In this document: positions 5,903 to 5,971 of the stretch, piece after piece | Layout of the letters: each line of letters starts with the position of its first letter | Position numbering within the stretch: the first letter of the stretch is position 1 | The notes under the pieces: generated by a model | Seen by the model: the letters and a program-made list of their open reading frames with translations, nothing else | Databases searched by the model: none | Told to the model about the DNA's origin: nothing | Source: Alphaproteobacteria bacterium | GTDB taxonomy: Bacteria; Pseudomonadota; Alphaproteobacteria; Rhizobiales; Beijerinckiaceae | Length of the DNA stretch: 5,971 bases | Assembly (NCBI GenBank): GCA_009921785.1 | Contig: RFXE01000114.1 | Coordinates: forward strand, 1-5,971 | Direction: 5' to 3' | Position numbers and translations under genes: made by a program

Positions 5903-5971
5903 TTACTTGATCTTGGTTTCCTTGAACTCGACATGCTTCTTCGCAATCGGATCATATTTCCGCTGCGTGAT
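5903..5971 (-). CDS. rpmG: 50S ribosomal protein L33, C-terminal part
   Basis: The last 22 codons of a minus-strand gene are visible, ending in TAA at 5903-5905. The deduced end, with KYDPIAKKHVEFKETKIK, is the conserved C-terminus of the alphaproteobacterial form of L33, a small basic protein of the large ribosomal subunit near the E site. The visible part contains no cysteine, but the region holding the CxxC zinc motifs of zinc-binding L33 forms cannot be fully judged because roughly the first 30 residues lie beyond the right edge. The strong terminator follows about 25 nt after the stop. Confidence 0.93.
   Translation of the reverse strand: MTQRKYDPIAKKHVEFKETKIK

Overview
The window reads as an ordinary housekeeping stretch of an alphaproteobacterial chromosome, most likely from the order Hyphomicrobiales (Rhizobiales). 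Three things point there: a DivK-type cell-cycle regulator, an EipB (DUF1849) envelope protein, and the order clpA, HIT, FemAB-like protein, glycerophosphodiester phosphodiesterase, RidA, which I recall from that group. Base composition is moderate (roughly half G+C by eye) and looks even. I see no mobile element, CRISPR array, tRNA, rRNA or sign of recent transfer.

Layout. Bases 2-1012 (+) hold the 3' part of clpA, the unfoldase of the ClpAP protease, cut by the left edge. A 57-residue single-helix membrane protein follows (1044-1217, +) and converges with a four-gene minus-strand cluster. In transcription order that cluster is a RidA-family protein (4083-3619), a cytoplasmic glycerophosphodiester phosphodiesterase (3619-2873), a FemAB-like/DUF482 acyltransferase-fold protein (2855-1635) and a HIT-family hydrolase (1645-1223). 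Its genes overlap by 1 nt, are 17 nt apart, and overlap by 11 nt, so they are probably one operon.

Divergent from ridA is eipB (4152-5009, +), a secreted periplasmic protein that keeps both cysteines of the family disulfide. It converges, with a 10-nt gap, on a DUF3572 gene (5313-5020, -). That gene is divergent from divK (5413-5787, +), the single-domain response regulator of polar and cell-cycle signalling. A strong hairpin terminator at 5848-5878 separates divK from the convergent 3' end of rpmG (ribosomal protein L33), cut by the right edge.

The genes share broad themes: protein quality control (ClpA), metabolite damage control (RidA, HIT), phospholipid turnover (phosphodiesterase) and envelope integrity (EipB). 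They do not form an evident single pathway. I found no convincing undescribed system. The points most worth a second look are the small membrane protein behind clpA, the acidic tail of the FemAB-like protein that runs into the HIT start, and divK without pleD directly behind it.
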